Positions 1 to 6,707 of a DNA stretch of 12,731 nt are shown piece by piece; positions within the stretch are counted from its first letter, which is position 1; the number at the start of each line of letters is the position of its first letter. The position numbers were made by a program, and so were the translations under genes. The DNA is from an uncultured Clostridium sp. (GTDB lineage Bacteria > Bacillota > Clostridia > TANB77 > CAG-508). The stretch is from assembly GCA_946496115.1 (NCBI GenBank), contig CAMMFK010000044.1, positions 1 through 12,731 on the forward strand, written 5' to 3'. The notes beneath the pieces are model-generated. The model saw nothing but the letters and a program-made list of their open reading frames with translations. It did no database searches and had not been told where the DNA came from.

Positions 1-621
1 ATTAGCCATTGTTGTTGCCAAATTTGATATAGAAACTATTACTGCTATATTTGTTATTTTTGCAAAAACTGTTGATATTTCAATTACTACAATTGTTATA
101 AAAGTTTTTGTTAGTTGGTCATAAGTTTGTGCTTTAGCCGTGGCTCTCATATTTTCTCTACCATTAAAATATCCTTTATACACTGAGATTATTGACACCA
201 AGAATATTGATGGCGACAATGCTAATAGTGATAGCTCTACTTCTGGCATACCTAATATATTATTTGCTATATAATTTGCACTAATAGATAGCAAATAGCT
301 TCCGGCCATACCAATAACAGAAAACAATGCTAATGAAATTTTAAATATTTTGTATGCTCCTTTATGATCTCCTACTCCTGTTCTTTCTGCTACTAATTTT
401 GATACTGCTGCCGGCACTCCTATTGAAGTAACACTAAGCACTAGAGAATAAACTTGAAATGCGGCACTTGTTACTCCATTACCTTCATCTCCAAAGCCTT
501 TTTTATTTGTTAAATATAATTTATATACAAGTCCAAGTATTTTTACAATTACTTGAGAGAGCATAAGTACCATAATACTTTGAAAAAATGTTTCTTTCTT
601 TCTATTAATTTTTCTATTCAT
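1..621 (-). CDS. SpoVB/MurJ-like polysaccharide flippase (MOP superfamily), 5' part only
   Basis: The reading frame is open from an ATG at 621-619 to the window edge, giving the first 207 residues; the rest lies to the left of position 1. The product is polytopic: a short basic N-terminus (MNRKINRKKETFFQS), then a hydrophobic helix from about residue 16 (IMVLMLSQVIVKILGLVYKL), and further helices near 60-75, 95-120 and 130-150. The pattern 'VPAAVSKLVAERTGVGDHKG' (about 69-88) and 'SIISVYKGYFNGRENMRATA' (about 142-161) is typical of the SpoVB branch of the MOP flippases, which move lipid-linked wall or polysaccharide precursors across the membrane; SpoVB family members act in spore cortex or cell-wall synthesis. 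The exact substrate cannot be told from this half. No Shine-Dalgarno sequence is visible before the ATG, unlike the other genes here. It is transcribed divergently from the coupling ATPase gene at 733. Confidence 0.85.
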   Translation of the reverse strand, partial: MNRKINRKKETFFQSIMVLMLSQVIVKILGLVYKLYLTNKKGFGDEGNGVTSAAFQVYSLVLSVTSIGVPAAVSKLVAERTGVGDHKGAYKIFKISLALFSVIGMAGSYLLSISANYIANNILGMPEVELSLLALSPSIFLVSIISVYKGYFNGRENMRATAKAQTYDQLTKTFITIVVIEISTVFAKITNIAVIVSISNLATTMAN

Positions 622-732
622 AATAAAATATATGATGATTAATTAAAAAATTGCCAAAAAGCCTTGTTTTTTTATTGAATTTGTAGGATAATATATATAT
701 GAGTAATTAGGCTTTTGGAAAGGATTTTGTTT
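622..732. promoter_or_regulatory. Divergent intergenic region with promoter-like boxes and a flanking inverted repeat
   Basis: This 111-bp AT-rich spacer separates two divergent genes. On the plus strand, TTGTTT (664-669) and TAATAT (689-694) are a possible, widely spaced -35/-10 pair for the coupling ATPase. On the minus strand, TTGGCA (complement of 652-657) lies 19 nt before TATATT (complement of 627-632), which would start transcription almost at the flippase ATG. An inverted repeat CCAAAAAGCC (654-663) / GGCTTTTGG (710-718), with one bulged A, brackets the plus-strand promoter and runs into the ribosome binding site GGAAAGG (717-723). It could be an operator; that is inference. Promoter calls in DNA this AT-rich are weak. 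Confidence 0.3.
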
Positions 733-3051
733 ATGTTAAAAGTTTTTGATAAATTTTTAAAATGGCTAAAAACTGATAGAAATACTTTTTTAACTTATGT
801 TTTATCACTTATAACTATTTTTATTTTAATAGATAGATTAGTAGAATTCTTTTTAATAGTATTTACAGGAGTTGCATCAGTATATTGGGGACCTATAACA
901 TATGCCTTAGCTTTGCTTTGTCCAATATTTGCATTTTTGTTTTCAAGTTCATCTAAGTTTATAAAAAGTGATGATGATAAACTTAAATGGTTTTATGCAT
1001 ATTGTATTTCATTATATATACTATTTATAACAATGTTTACTGAATGGATTAATGAAATCGCTTGGCTAGGCTTGCTTTCACTACCTGGTTATCCCGACTT
1101 AGCTAGCAACTTTTCATACTTAATTAGACCAGCATTATCCTCAATTGCGATATACTTGCCTTTAGCTACAATAAGTTTCTTCTTTAGGAAGCTATTTACA
1201 GGAGTTAATGATTCAAAAGATCTTAGAGATTCAATATTTGATTATGGTGGTATAGATTTATCAGATAAGTCTTCTGGTTGGGGACAATACACTGACGAAA
1301 TATTTATAGGTACAGATAAAGATCATGGTAATGCAGTAAAAATACCTGAAAGTAAAAGATTTGAATCAACATTGGTTGTTGGTGTATCAGGTTCAGGAAA
1401 AACTTCTTTAATTTTTGAACCATGGGTTGCACAGGACATTGACAAAAAATATTTTTATAAAGAATCAGCTAAAACAATGGGTTATGCTTGTTTAAAAACA
1501 GGTCTAGCTACACTATCTGCACCATATGACAATGATTATATTAATAGTCATTTTACTTTAAATATGCTAAAGCCTGTAGAATCAAGAATTGGTATTTACA
1601 AAAAATATTTAAAAAATTTAATTTATGCTAATTCTGGTTCTAAGGTTATATATCGTGATTTAGGTATTACATATATGGCTCCAGATTATGAGACAATTTC
1701 TAAAATTAAAGATGTTGCCGATAACTTTGGTATACCAGTAAATCTAATAGATCCAGACTCACCTAGTTCACCTGGATTAAATCCATTTGCATTTGAAGAT
1801 CCTACTCAAACGGCAATTGCTATATCTACTGTTTTAAAAGGATTGTATTCAGATAAAAATCCTGGAATGGAGCTAGCATATAGAGAAAATCAAACTTCTC
1901 AAATAATCGAAAATTTGACAATTCTTTTAAGATTAATATATCCTAAAATGAATGAAGGTAAGTTACCAAATATAGAAGACTTATTTAAATTATTAAATAA
2001 TTTTGACTTAATAGAAAAAATGTGCAAAATTCTTGAAAGTGATCCAGAACTTGCTGAACAATATAATATGCAAATTAGTTATTTCAAGAAAAACTTTTAT
2101 AGTGATAGTCCAAATAGAGACGAAATGCAAAAAATAGTTGCTATACCAATTGCTCAAATAGATACACTACTTCGTTATCCTGGAGTAAGAAATATACTTT
2201 GTAATAGAGTAAATAATTTAAATTATGATGAAATCCTAGCAAATGGTGGTGTTACATTAGTTTGCACAAGACGTGGAGATTTAGGTGAATCAGCACATAA
2301 AGCATTTGGTTTATTCTTCTTACTACTTATGCAATATTCAGTATTAAGAAGACCTGGAAGTGAAAGCACACGTATTCCTCACTTCTTATATATTGATGAA
2401 TTTCCAGACTTTATATGTTCTGCTACAGAACCTATATTTACAATTTACAGAAAATATAGAATTGGTACAGTTGTATCAGCACAAAGTTTAGACCAATTAA
2501 GAAAACAGGGCGAAAAATTAGCAAATATTATCATATCAAACTGCTCAAACAAAATTGTATTTGGTGATAACTCTCCAGAAGACAATGAATGGTGGTCAAA
2601 AGAACTTGGTGAAAAGAGAGAATGGGAATTTGATAATTCTTATGATACTGCAAAAGGAGAATATGACTCAAAACTAGGAAAAATTGGTTATAACTATAAA
2701 ATAAAATATAAACCAGGTAAAGTTCAGGCTCTTAAATTTAAGAGTTGTATGTATAAAGTAAAGGATTTAAAAGGCAAGATTGTAAATGGTACTGCAAAGC
2801 TTGATTTCTTAGCTTCTAAATATAAAGAAAAACAAGATATAAAATTTTACAACTTTGCTAAATTTACAAATGGTATTACCGAAGGAGAAGATAAAAAAGT
2901 TAGAAAAACAAGTTTAAAAAATGTACATTTTTCAGATGATGAATTAGAAACAGATCCAATAAAACTTGATACATCAAATACAAACTTTTTACTTGATAAC
3001 GATGATGCAATAACATATACATTTAGAAAAGGAAAAAAAGAAAATAATTAA
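733..3051 (+). CDS. VirD4/TraG-type coupling ATPase (T4CP-like), membrane-anchored
   Basis: A 772-residue protein. I chose ATG 733 rather than TTG 715 because GGAAAGGA (717-724) sits 8 nt before 733 and would otherwise be inside the gene. The N-terminal 150 residues hold about four hydrophobic segments (roughly 19-44, 51-71, 86-102, 130-151), more than the two of classical VirD4. Walker A is GVSGSGKT (217-224). Walker B and the conserved TraG/TraD block is PHFLYIDEFPDF (549-560), followed by 'GTVVSAQSLDQLR' (578-590), the usual sensor-like region. Between Walker A and 'VNLIDPDSPSSPGLNPF' (336-352) about 110 residues intervene, longer than I expect for the family. Such ATPases are inner-membrane hexamers that pump relaxase-bound DNA or proteins into a type IV secretion channel. 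No relaxase or VirB-like partner is adjacent. The tail (about 640-772) is lysine-rich and unrecognised. It ends in TAA before a hairpin shared with the convergent gene. Confidence 0.82.
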   Translation: MLKVFDKFLKWLKTDRNTFLTYVLSLITIFILIDRLVEFFLIVFTGVASVYWGPITYALALLCPIFAFLFSSSSKFIKSDDDKLKWFYAYCISLYILFITMFTEWINEIAWLGLLSLPGYPDLASNFSYLIRPALSSIAIYLPLATISFFFRKLFTGVNDSKDLRDSIFDYGGIDLSDKSSGWGQYTDEIFIGTDKDHGNAVKIPESKRFESTLVVGVSGSGKTSLIFEPWVAQDIDKKYFYKESAKTMGYACLKTGLATLSAPYDNDYINSHFTLNMLKPVESRIGIYKKYLKNLIYANSGSKVIYRDLGITYMAPDYETISKIKDVADNFGIPVNLIDPDSPSSPGLNPFAFEDPTQTAIAISTVLKGLYSDKNPGMELAYRENQTSQIIENLTILLRLIYPKMNEGKLPNIEDLFKLLNNFDLIEKMCKILESDPELAEQYNMQISYFKKNFYSDSPNRDEMQKIVAIPIAQIDTLLRYPGVRNILCNRVNNLNYDEILANGGVTLVCTRRGDLGESAHKAFGLFFLLLMQYSVLRRPGSESTRIPHFLYIDEFPDFICSATEPIFTIYRKYRIGTVVSAQSLDQLRKQGEKLANIIISNCSNKIVFGDNSPEDNEWWSKELGEKREWEFDNSYDTAKGEYDSKLGKIGYNYKIKYKPGKVQALKFKSCMYKVKDLKGKIVNGTAKLDFLASKYKEKQDIKFYNFAKFTNGITEGEDKKVRKTSLKNVHFSDDELETDPIKLDTSNTNFLLDNDDAITYTFRKGKKENN

Positions 3052-3061
3052 ATATCCAAAC

Positions 3062-3091
3062 AAAAGAGGTTGCCGGTTAGCAACCTCTTTT
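3062..3091. terminator. Bidirectional Rho-independent terminator between convergent genes
   Basis: AAAAGAGGTTGC (3062-3073) and GCAACCTCTTTT (3080-3091) form a perfect 12-bp stem with the 6-nt loop CGGTTA. A-rich and T-rich flanks on the two sides allow it to work for both the plus-strand coupling ATPase (stop at 3051) and the minus-strand gene ending at 3107. Confidence 0.9.
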
Positions 3092-3106
3092 ACGTAGAGC
3101 AATACT

Positions 3107-4036
3107 TTATCCCAAAATCTTAGCCTCCACATTTTTAATCTTGTATTTGCTATTTTCTTCGACAAACTCGTATAATGATTTATCAAGTTTATCACTATTT
3201 TGAGCCATGTCTGTTGTGTAATAAATTTTAATTTTATCTAAAGATAAATTATTCATTACTATTTCTTTAAATACTTCTGCCATATGTTTGTCATCTTCAC
3301 AAACAAGTATTAATTGTGGTAAGTTTGAAAATCCTGAATCACCTAGCACAAAGTTATTATAGAAGTCTTTGTATTGGTTCATTCTTGTTTTTAAGTCTTC
3401 TTTCCAAGTTTCATTTCTTCTAATCACATCAAATATAAAATCAACTTTTCTATTTGAATATTTGAACTTTATTGTTAATGTTGGTTTAAATATTTTCCCT
3501 GTTATTTTATCTGTCATTGGTGGTTTTAAAGTATATGAGTCAACATGAGTTGATTTTCTAAGAAATGCAACTATAACTTGGTTACCTGCTAACTTTTTCT
3601 TTATCATTTCAACAGGTTTTGCATTATCACTAGGTTGCCATTTACACTCAATATCACGAGAAGTAAGTAAATATTTACCCATTTTCTCCATACAATAAAT
3701 TCTAAATACTCCATCACCCTCAACAGATGTAAAATAATATCTAGTTAAAATTTTACATTTTACAAGTTGCTCTAACTTATTATTCAACTTGTCTTGTGAT
3801 GCAATTTCTGCATTTTGCAATTTCAATAAATAATACAATTGTCTTGATGTAACAAACTCAAATTTATTTACTAATTCAAGTATTTTAAAATGGATTTCTG
3901 TTAAATGGCCCAAATTCATTTTTTGAATTATTTGGTTCATTGAAACATATCCATCTTTTCCATCAAAAACTTTAATTTCTTGTGTCCTCATTGCAAATGG
4001 GGATACTTTTGTTTTAATTTCACAATCATCTACCAT
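3107..4036 (-). CDS. Replication-relaxation-like winged-helix protein with a nuclease-like C-terminal half
   Basis: A 309-residue soluble protein. ATG 4036-4034 is preceded by GGAGG (complement of 4044-4048), 7 nt away, an optimal ribosome binding site. Residues about 45-120 read as a winged helix-turn-helix: 'HFKILELVNKFEFVTSRQLY', then 'KLNNKLEQLVKCKILTRYYF', then a wing leading into 'GVFRIYCMEKMGKYLLTSR'. This layout resembles the replication-relaxation family found on plasmids and integrative elements. The second half (about 150-265) has 'NRKVDFIFDVIRRNETWKED', then 'LKTRMNQYKDFYNN' and 'PQLILVCEDDKHMAEVFKEI', an alpha/beta pattern like the PD-(D/E)XK-fold C-terminal part of that family. 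D199 and D203 are candidate acidic residues, but I see no convincing complete catalytic triad, so activity is uncertain. It converges on the coupling ATPase with a shared terminator, which suggests a joint role in DNA transfer or plasmid-type biology. The family name is my inference from the sequence pattern. Confidence 0.6.
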   Translation of the reverse strand: MVDDCEIKTKVSPFAMRTQEIKVFDGKDGYVSMNQIIQKMNLGHLTEIHFKILELVNKFEFVTSRQLYYLLKLQNAEIASQDKLNNKLEQLVKCKILTRYYFTSVEGDGVFRIYCMEKMGKYLLTSRDIECKWQPSDNAKPVEMIKKKLAGNQVIVAFLRKSTHVDSYTLKPPMTDKITGKIFKPTLTIKFKYSNRKVDFIFDVIRRNETWKEDLKTRMNQYKDFYNNFVLGDSGFSNLPQLILVCEDDKHMAEVFKEIVMNNLSLDKIKIYYTTDMAQNSDKLDKSLYEFVEENSKYKIKNVEAKILG

Positions 4037-4103
4037 TTTAATTCCTCCAAAAATTATTTTGTAAGATTTGAAATAGCTATTTTGCTACTTCATCAACATT
4101 TTT

Positions 4104-4132
4104 ATTATAGCACATAAATTCACATAATGCAA
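4104..4132 (-). promoter_or_regulatory. Promoter of the relaxation-like gene, with a palindrome in its leader
   Basis: Reading the minus strand, TTGCAT (complement of 4127-4132) is followed 17 nt later by TGC-TATAAT, an extended -10 (TATAAT = complement of 4104-4109). Transcription would start near 4097, leaving a leader of about 60 nt. That leader contains the perfect 12-bp palindrome AAATAGCTATTT (4071-4082), which could be an operator or a small RNA fold. The -35 box abuts the left end of the fold-back element. Confidence 0.6.
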
Positions 4133-4364
4133 ATTTTTCCGTTGGGGACGGTCCTAAATAAAAAATTAAATTTATATTAAAGCCATTAATATACTTCTTG
4201 ATATTTTAGATGAGCGTAGCGACGTAGGAGCTTAAGCGAGACGTGCAAGCTGGAGCGAGGTATGAAATGCCGAAGCGACCCGCGTAGCAAAATAGGAAAG
4301 AAGTATATTATGGCTTAGTAAATATAAAATTTTTAATTTAGGACCGTCCTCAACGGAAAAAATT
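4131..4364. repeat. Fold-back (MITE- or BIME-like) repeat element with long inverted arms
   Basis: The left arm (about 4131-4198) and the inverted right arm (about 4297-4362) match over about 65 nt with a few mismatches and small gaps. Both begin ATTTTTCCGTTGGGGACGG or its near copy (right arm has GTTGAGGACGG), continue through an A/T tract, and end in AAGCCATTAATATACTTCT versus AAGCCATAATATACTTCT. The centre (about 4211-4290) is GC-rich against the surroundings and carries AGCGA four times (4218, 4235, 4254, 4274; spacings 17, 19 and 20 nt), GCGTAGC twice (4214, 4282) and the palindrome GCTTAAGC (4231-4238, read within GAGCTTAAGCGAG). No reading frame of note is present. The right arm touches the stop codon of the S1 gene and the left arm touches the promoter of the relaxation-like gene. 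A miniature non-autonomous element or a structured RNA are both possible; I cannot see a target-site duplication. Confidence 0.8.
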
Positions 4365-4878
4365 ATATGATTTTAAGTTTTACTTTGTGCTTTTCAGGTA
4401 TAATTTTCTTTACTAACACCGTAACTTTATCCCCAAAGTTGTAATTAGGCTTATATTCACTCATGCCAACTAAATTTGGCTTTAATTCTATAAATATTCC
4501 TTTATTACCTTTTGCAGTTTCACGTATTGTACCTTGTAATTCTTGTCCTACTTTTATGTCTTTTATATTATCTTGCCAGGTTCCAAGAATTTCTTTATAA
4601 CTTAAATTAAACTTTTTTGCTTGTTTATCTACAGATTTCACTATTACTGGTATTTTTTGACCTATATGAAGCCTTTCTTCTGGTGATTTTATTCTTGCAA
4701 CAGAAATGTCTTCTATATGCAATAGCCCTACTGCACCACCTTCAATTTTTACAAATGCACCATATGGCTTTATGTTTATTATTTTTCCATAAACTTTTTG
4801 ACCAACTTCTAGTTGATTAAAGGATTTTTCGTTTGTTTTTTCAGATTCTGATTCTATATCATTTTTTTTATAAATCAT
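4363..4878 (-). CDS. Protein with two S1 RNA-binding domains
   Basis: A 171-residue cytoplasmic protein. ATG 4878-4876 has AGAGG (complement of 4886-4890) 7 nt upstream. After a charged linker (1-22), the first S1 OB-fold spans about 23-95, with the hallmark GAFVKIEGGAVGLLHIEDIS (40-59) and 'GQKIPVIVKSVDKQAKKFNL' (73-92). A second, more divergent S1 fold spans about 107-171 ('VGQELQGTIRETAKGNKGIF', then 'FGDKVTVLVKKIIPEKHKVK'). S1 domains bind single-stranded RNA; small S1 proteins in Firmicutes associate with ribosomes or mRNA, but no specific role can be assigned. It lies 91 bp downstream of the RluB-like gene in the same orientation, so it is probably the last gene of that RNA-modification cluster. 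Its stop codon lies inside the end of the fold-back repeat, so that hairpin may form its mRNA 3' end. Confidence 0.88.
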   Translation of the reverse strand: MIYKKNDIESESEKTNEKSFNQLEVGQKVYGKIINIKPYGAFVKIEGGAVGLLHIEDISVARIKSPEERLHIGQKIPVIVKSVDKQAKKFNLSYKEILGTWQDNIKDIKVGQELQGTIRETAKGNKGIFIELKPNLVGMSEYKPNYNFGDKVTVLVKKIIPEKHKVKLKII

Positions 4879-4969
4879 TCTTATTCCTCTTTTGTTCTAA
4901 AAATTATTAATTAATCTTCTGTTTAATTTATTGTTTGATTTTTTTAATTTTAGCTATTTTTAAATTAAA

Positions 4970-5719
4970 CTATCTTTTATTTGCTTTAGCAAAATTTAAA
5001 ATTTCCTCTACCTCTTTTTGCGTTAAATATCTCCATTTGCCAAGTCTTAAGTCCTTTACGCTTAAGTTTGCTATTTTGCTTCTGTGTAAAGCTAGTACTT
5101 TTTTATCAATTGCCTCACACATTTTTCTAATCTCTCTATTTTTACCTTCATGAATAGTTATTTGTATTCTAGATAAATTTTTTTCTTCATCTATTTTAAG
5201 TATTTTTACTTTTGCCTTTTTTGTTGTATAAGTTTCACCTTCCACTTCTATTTGAATGCCATCTTGTAGTTTTGTAACTTCTTCGTCTGTAACTTTTCCA
5301 ATTACAGTTACATTATATGTTTTTTCTATTTCATTGCTTGGATGTGTTATTTTATTAACAAAGTCACCATCATTGCTAAAAAGTAATGCTCCTGATGTAT
5401 ACATGTCTAATCTTCCAACTGGCACTACTCTTGTTTTTACATCTTTAACTAAGTCTAGTACAGAGTCTCTGTTGAATTGATCTTTTACTGTTGTAACATA
5501 TCCTATAGGCTTGTTCAAAAGTATATATACTTTTCTTGTTACTTTTTGAATCTTTTTTCCATTATATTCAACTATATCTATTTCAGGATTTACTTTTGTT
5601 CCCAGTTCTGTCACAACTTTGCTATTTACTTTTACCAAGCCTTGCTCGATTAGCTCTTCACATTTTCTTCTTGATGCTATTCCACATTCTGCAAGAAATT
5701 TTTGTAAACGTTCTTCCAT
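4970..5719 (-). CDS. rluB: 23S rRNA pseudouridine synthase, RsuA/RluB/RluE family
   Basis: A 249-residue enzyme, normal length for the family. ATG 5719-5717 follows GGAGGTG (complement of 5724-5730) at ideal spacing. An S4 RNA-binding domain occupies about residues 2-48 (RLQKFLAECGIASRRKCEEL). The catalytic domain holds 'VYILLNKPIGYVTTVKD' (64-80) and the active-site motif PVGRLDMYTSGALLFSNDGD (100-119), with the nucleophilic Asp at 105, and 'IHEGKNREIRKMCEAI' near the C-terminus. The family isomerises uridine to pseudouridine in rRNA; in RluB the target is 23S U2605 (E. coli numbering). RluB is the most usual assignment for a single S4-containing member in Firmicutes, but RsuA-like specificity cannot be excluded. 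It starts 43 bp after the RluD-like gene and ends in TAG. Confidence 0.88.
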   Translation of the reverse strand: MEERLQKFLAECGIASRRKCEELIEQGLVKVNSKVVTELGTKVNPEIDIVEYNGKKIQKVTRKVYILLNKPIGYVTTVKDQFNRDSVLDLVKDVKTRVVPVGRLDMYTSGALLFSNDGDFVNKITHPSNEIEKTYNVTVIGKVTDEEVTKLQDGIQIEVEGETYTTKKAKVKILKIDEEKNLSRIQITIHEGKNREIRKMCEAIDKKVLALHRSKIANLSVKDLRLGKWRYLTQKEVEEILNFAKANKR

Positions 5720-5762
5720 TCTTCACCTCCAAGCTTTAATTTTTTATTCATATAATAACATA

Positions 5763-6680
5763 TTAATTATTTTCTAGCTTTTTTAAAACATCTTTAAAAT
5801 ACTCTGGCAATGGTGCATCAAAATGCATTGGTTTATTTGTAGTTGGCTGAACAAAGTCTAAAGAAGTGCTATGTAGCATTTGGCCGTGAATATTAAATTC
5901 ATTTTTTCCATTTGAATATACCTCATCTCCAACTACTGGATGTCCTATTTCTGCCATATGTACTCTAATTTGATGAGTTCTACCTGTATCTATTTTAACT
6001 CTAATTAAAGTATATTTGTCATATCTTTTTATAACTTTTATATGAGTAACAGCTTCTTTTCCATCTTTTCTTACTGCCATCTTTTTTCGATCTATATTGC
6101 TCCTACCTATTGGCATATTTATTGTAGCTGTATCTTCTGATATAATACCTTTAACTAATGCTGTATATATTTTTTTTACTTTTCTTTCTTGTATTTGTTT
6201 ACTTAAGTTTATGTGAGCTTTATCATTTTTTGCTATTATTATTAGTCCTGATGTATCTTTATCTAATCTATGCACTATGCCAGGTCTTATTTCTCCACCT
6301 ATACCAGATAAACTTCCTTTGCAATGGTTTAAAACTGCATTAACTAAAGTTCCATCAGGATTACCATTTCCAGGGTGAACTACCATTCCTTTAGATTTAT
6401 TTATTACTAAGATGTCGTCATCTTCATAAATTATATCTAAAGGAATATTTTGAGCTTTTATACTTGTATCTTTAGGCTCTTTTATTATTACTTGTATTTT
6501 ATCATTTAACTTTGTTTTATATGATGTTTTTGCTAATTTATCATTTACTAACACTTGTCCATTTTCAATCATTTTTTGTGCCATACTTCTAGACAAGTCT
6601 AAATCAAGGCTTGCTATATACATATCAAGCCTTTGATTTATATTTTGTTCAGTTATTTGAAATGTTTCAATATTATTCAT
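5763..6680 (-). CDS. rluD: 23S rRNA pseudouridine synthase, RluA/RluD family
   Basis: A 305-residue protein, typical family length. ATG 6680-6678 follows AGAGG (complement of 6685-6689) at a short 4-nt spacing. The N-terminus has an S4 domain (about 15-65: 'QRLDMYIASLDLDLSRSMAQ'). The catalytic domain includes 'DDDILVINKSKGMVVHPGNG' (87-106), the family motif RPGIVHRLDKDTSGL (132-146) with catalytic Asp140, and 'IDTGRTHQIRVHMAEIGHPV', which is the conserved RluA-family block. RluD modifies U1911, U1915 and U1917 in helix 69 of 23S rRNA. In many Firmicutes this gene follows lspA; here the gene 27 bp upstream is a GT-C-like membrane protein. Several RluA-family paralogues often exist in one genome, so the symbol denotes the family's best match. 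Confidence 0.85.
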   Translation of the reverse strand: MNNIETFQITEQNINQRLDMYIASLDLDLSRSMAQKMIENGQVLVNDKLAKTSYKTKLNDKIQVIIKEPKDTSIKAQNIPLDIIYEDDDILVINKSKGMVVHPGNGNPDGTLVNAVLNHCKGSLSGIGGEIRPGIVHRLDKDTSGLIIIAKNDKAHINLSKQIQERKVKKIYTALVKGIISEDTATINMPIGRSNIDRKKMAVRKDGKEAVTHIKVIKRYDKYTLIRVKIDTGRTHQIRVHMAEIGHPVVGDEVYSNGKNEFNIHGQMLHSTSLDFVQPTTNKPMHFDAPLPEYFKDVLKKLENN

Positions 6681-6707
6681 TTTTCCTCTTTTAAATTTTA
6701 ATAAAAT

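Noticed and set aside
715..732. TTG start for the coupling ATPase
   Set aside because: It would place the good ribosome binding site GGAAAGGA inside the gene, whereas ATG 733 is ideally spaced from it.
2989..3195. Open frames antisense to or overlapping real genes, such as 2989-3195 and 10125-10694
   Set aside because: They are shadows of longer genes, have no ribosome binding sites and encode low-complexity hydrophobic strings.
4211..4290. GC-rich centre of the fold-back element considered as a DGR template repeat
   Set aside because: It shows no similarity to the variable region at 11330-11484 on either strand, and no reverse transcriptase is nearby.
4921..4970. Inverted repeat GTTTAATTTA / TAAATTAAAC in the spacer between the S1 and RluB-like genes
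   Set aside because: Pure A/T apart from one base, a 30-nt gap and no U-tract; in DNA this AT-rich it is expected by chance.
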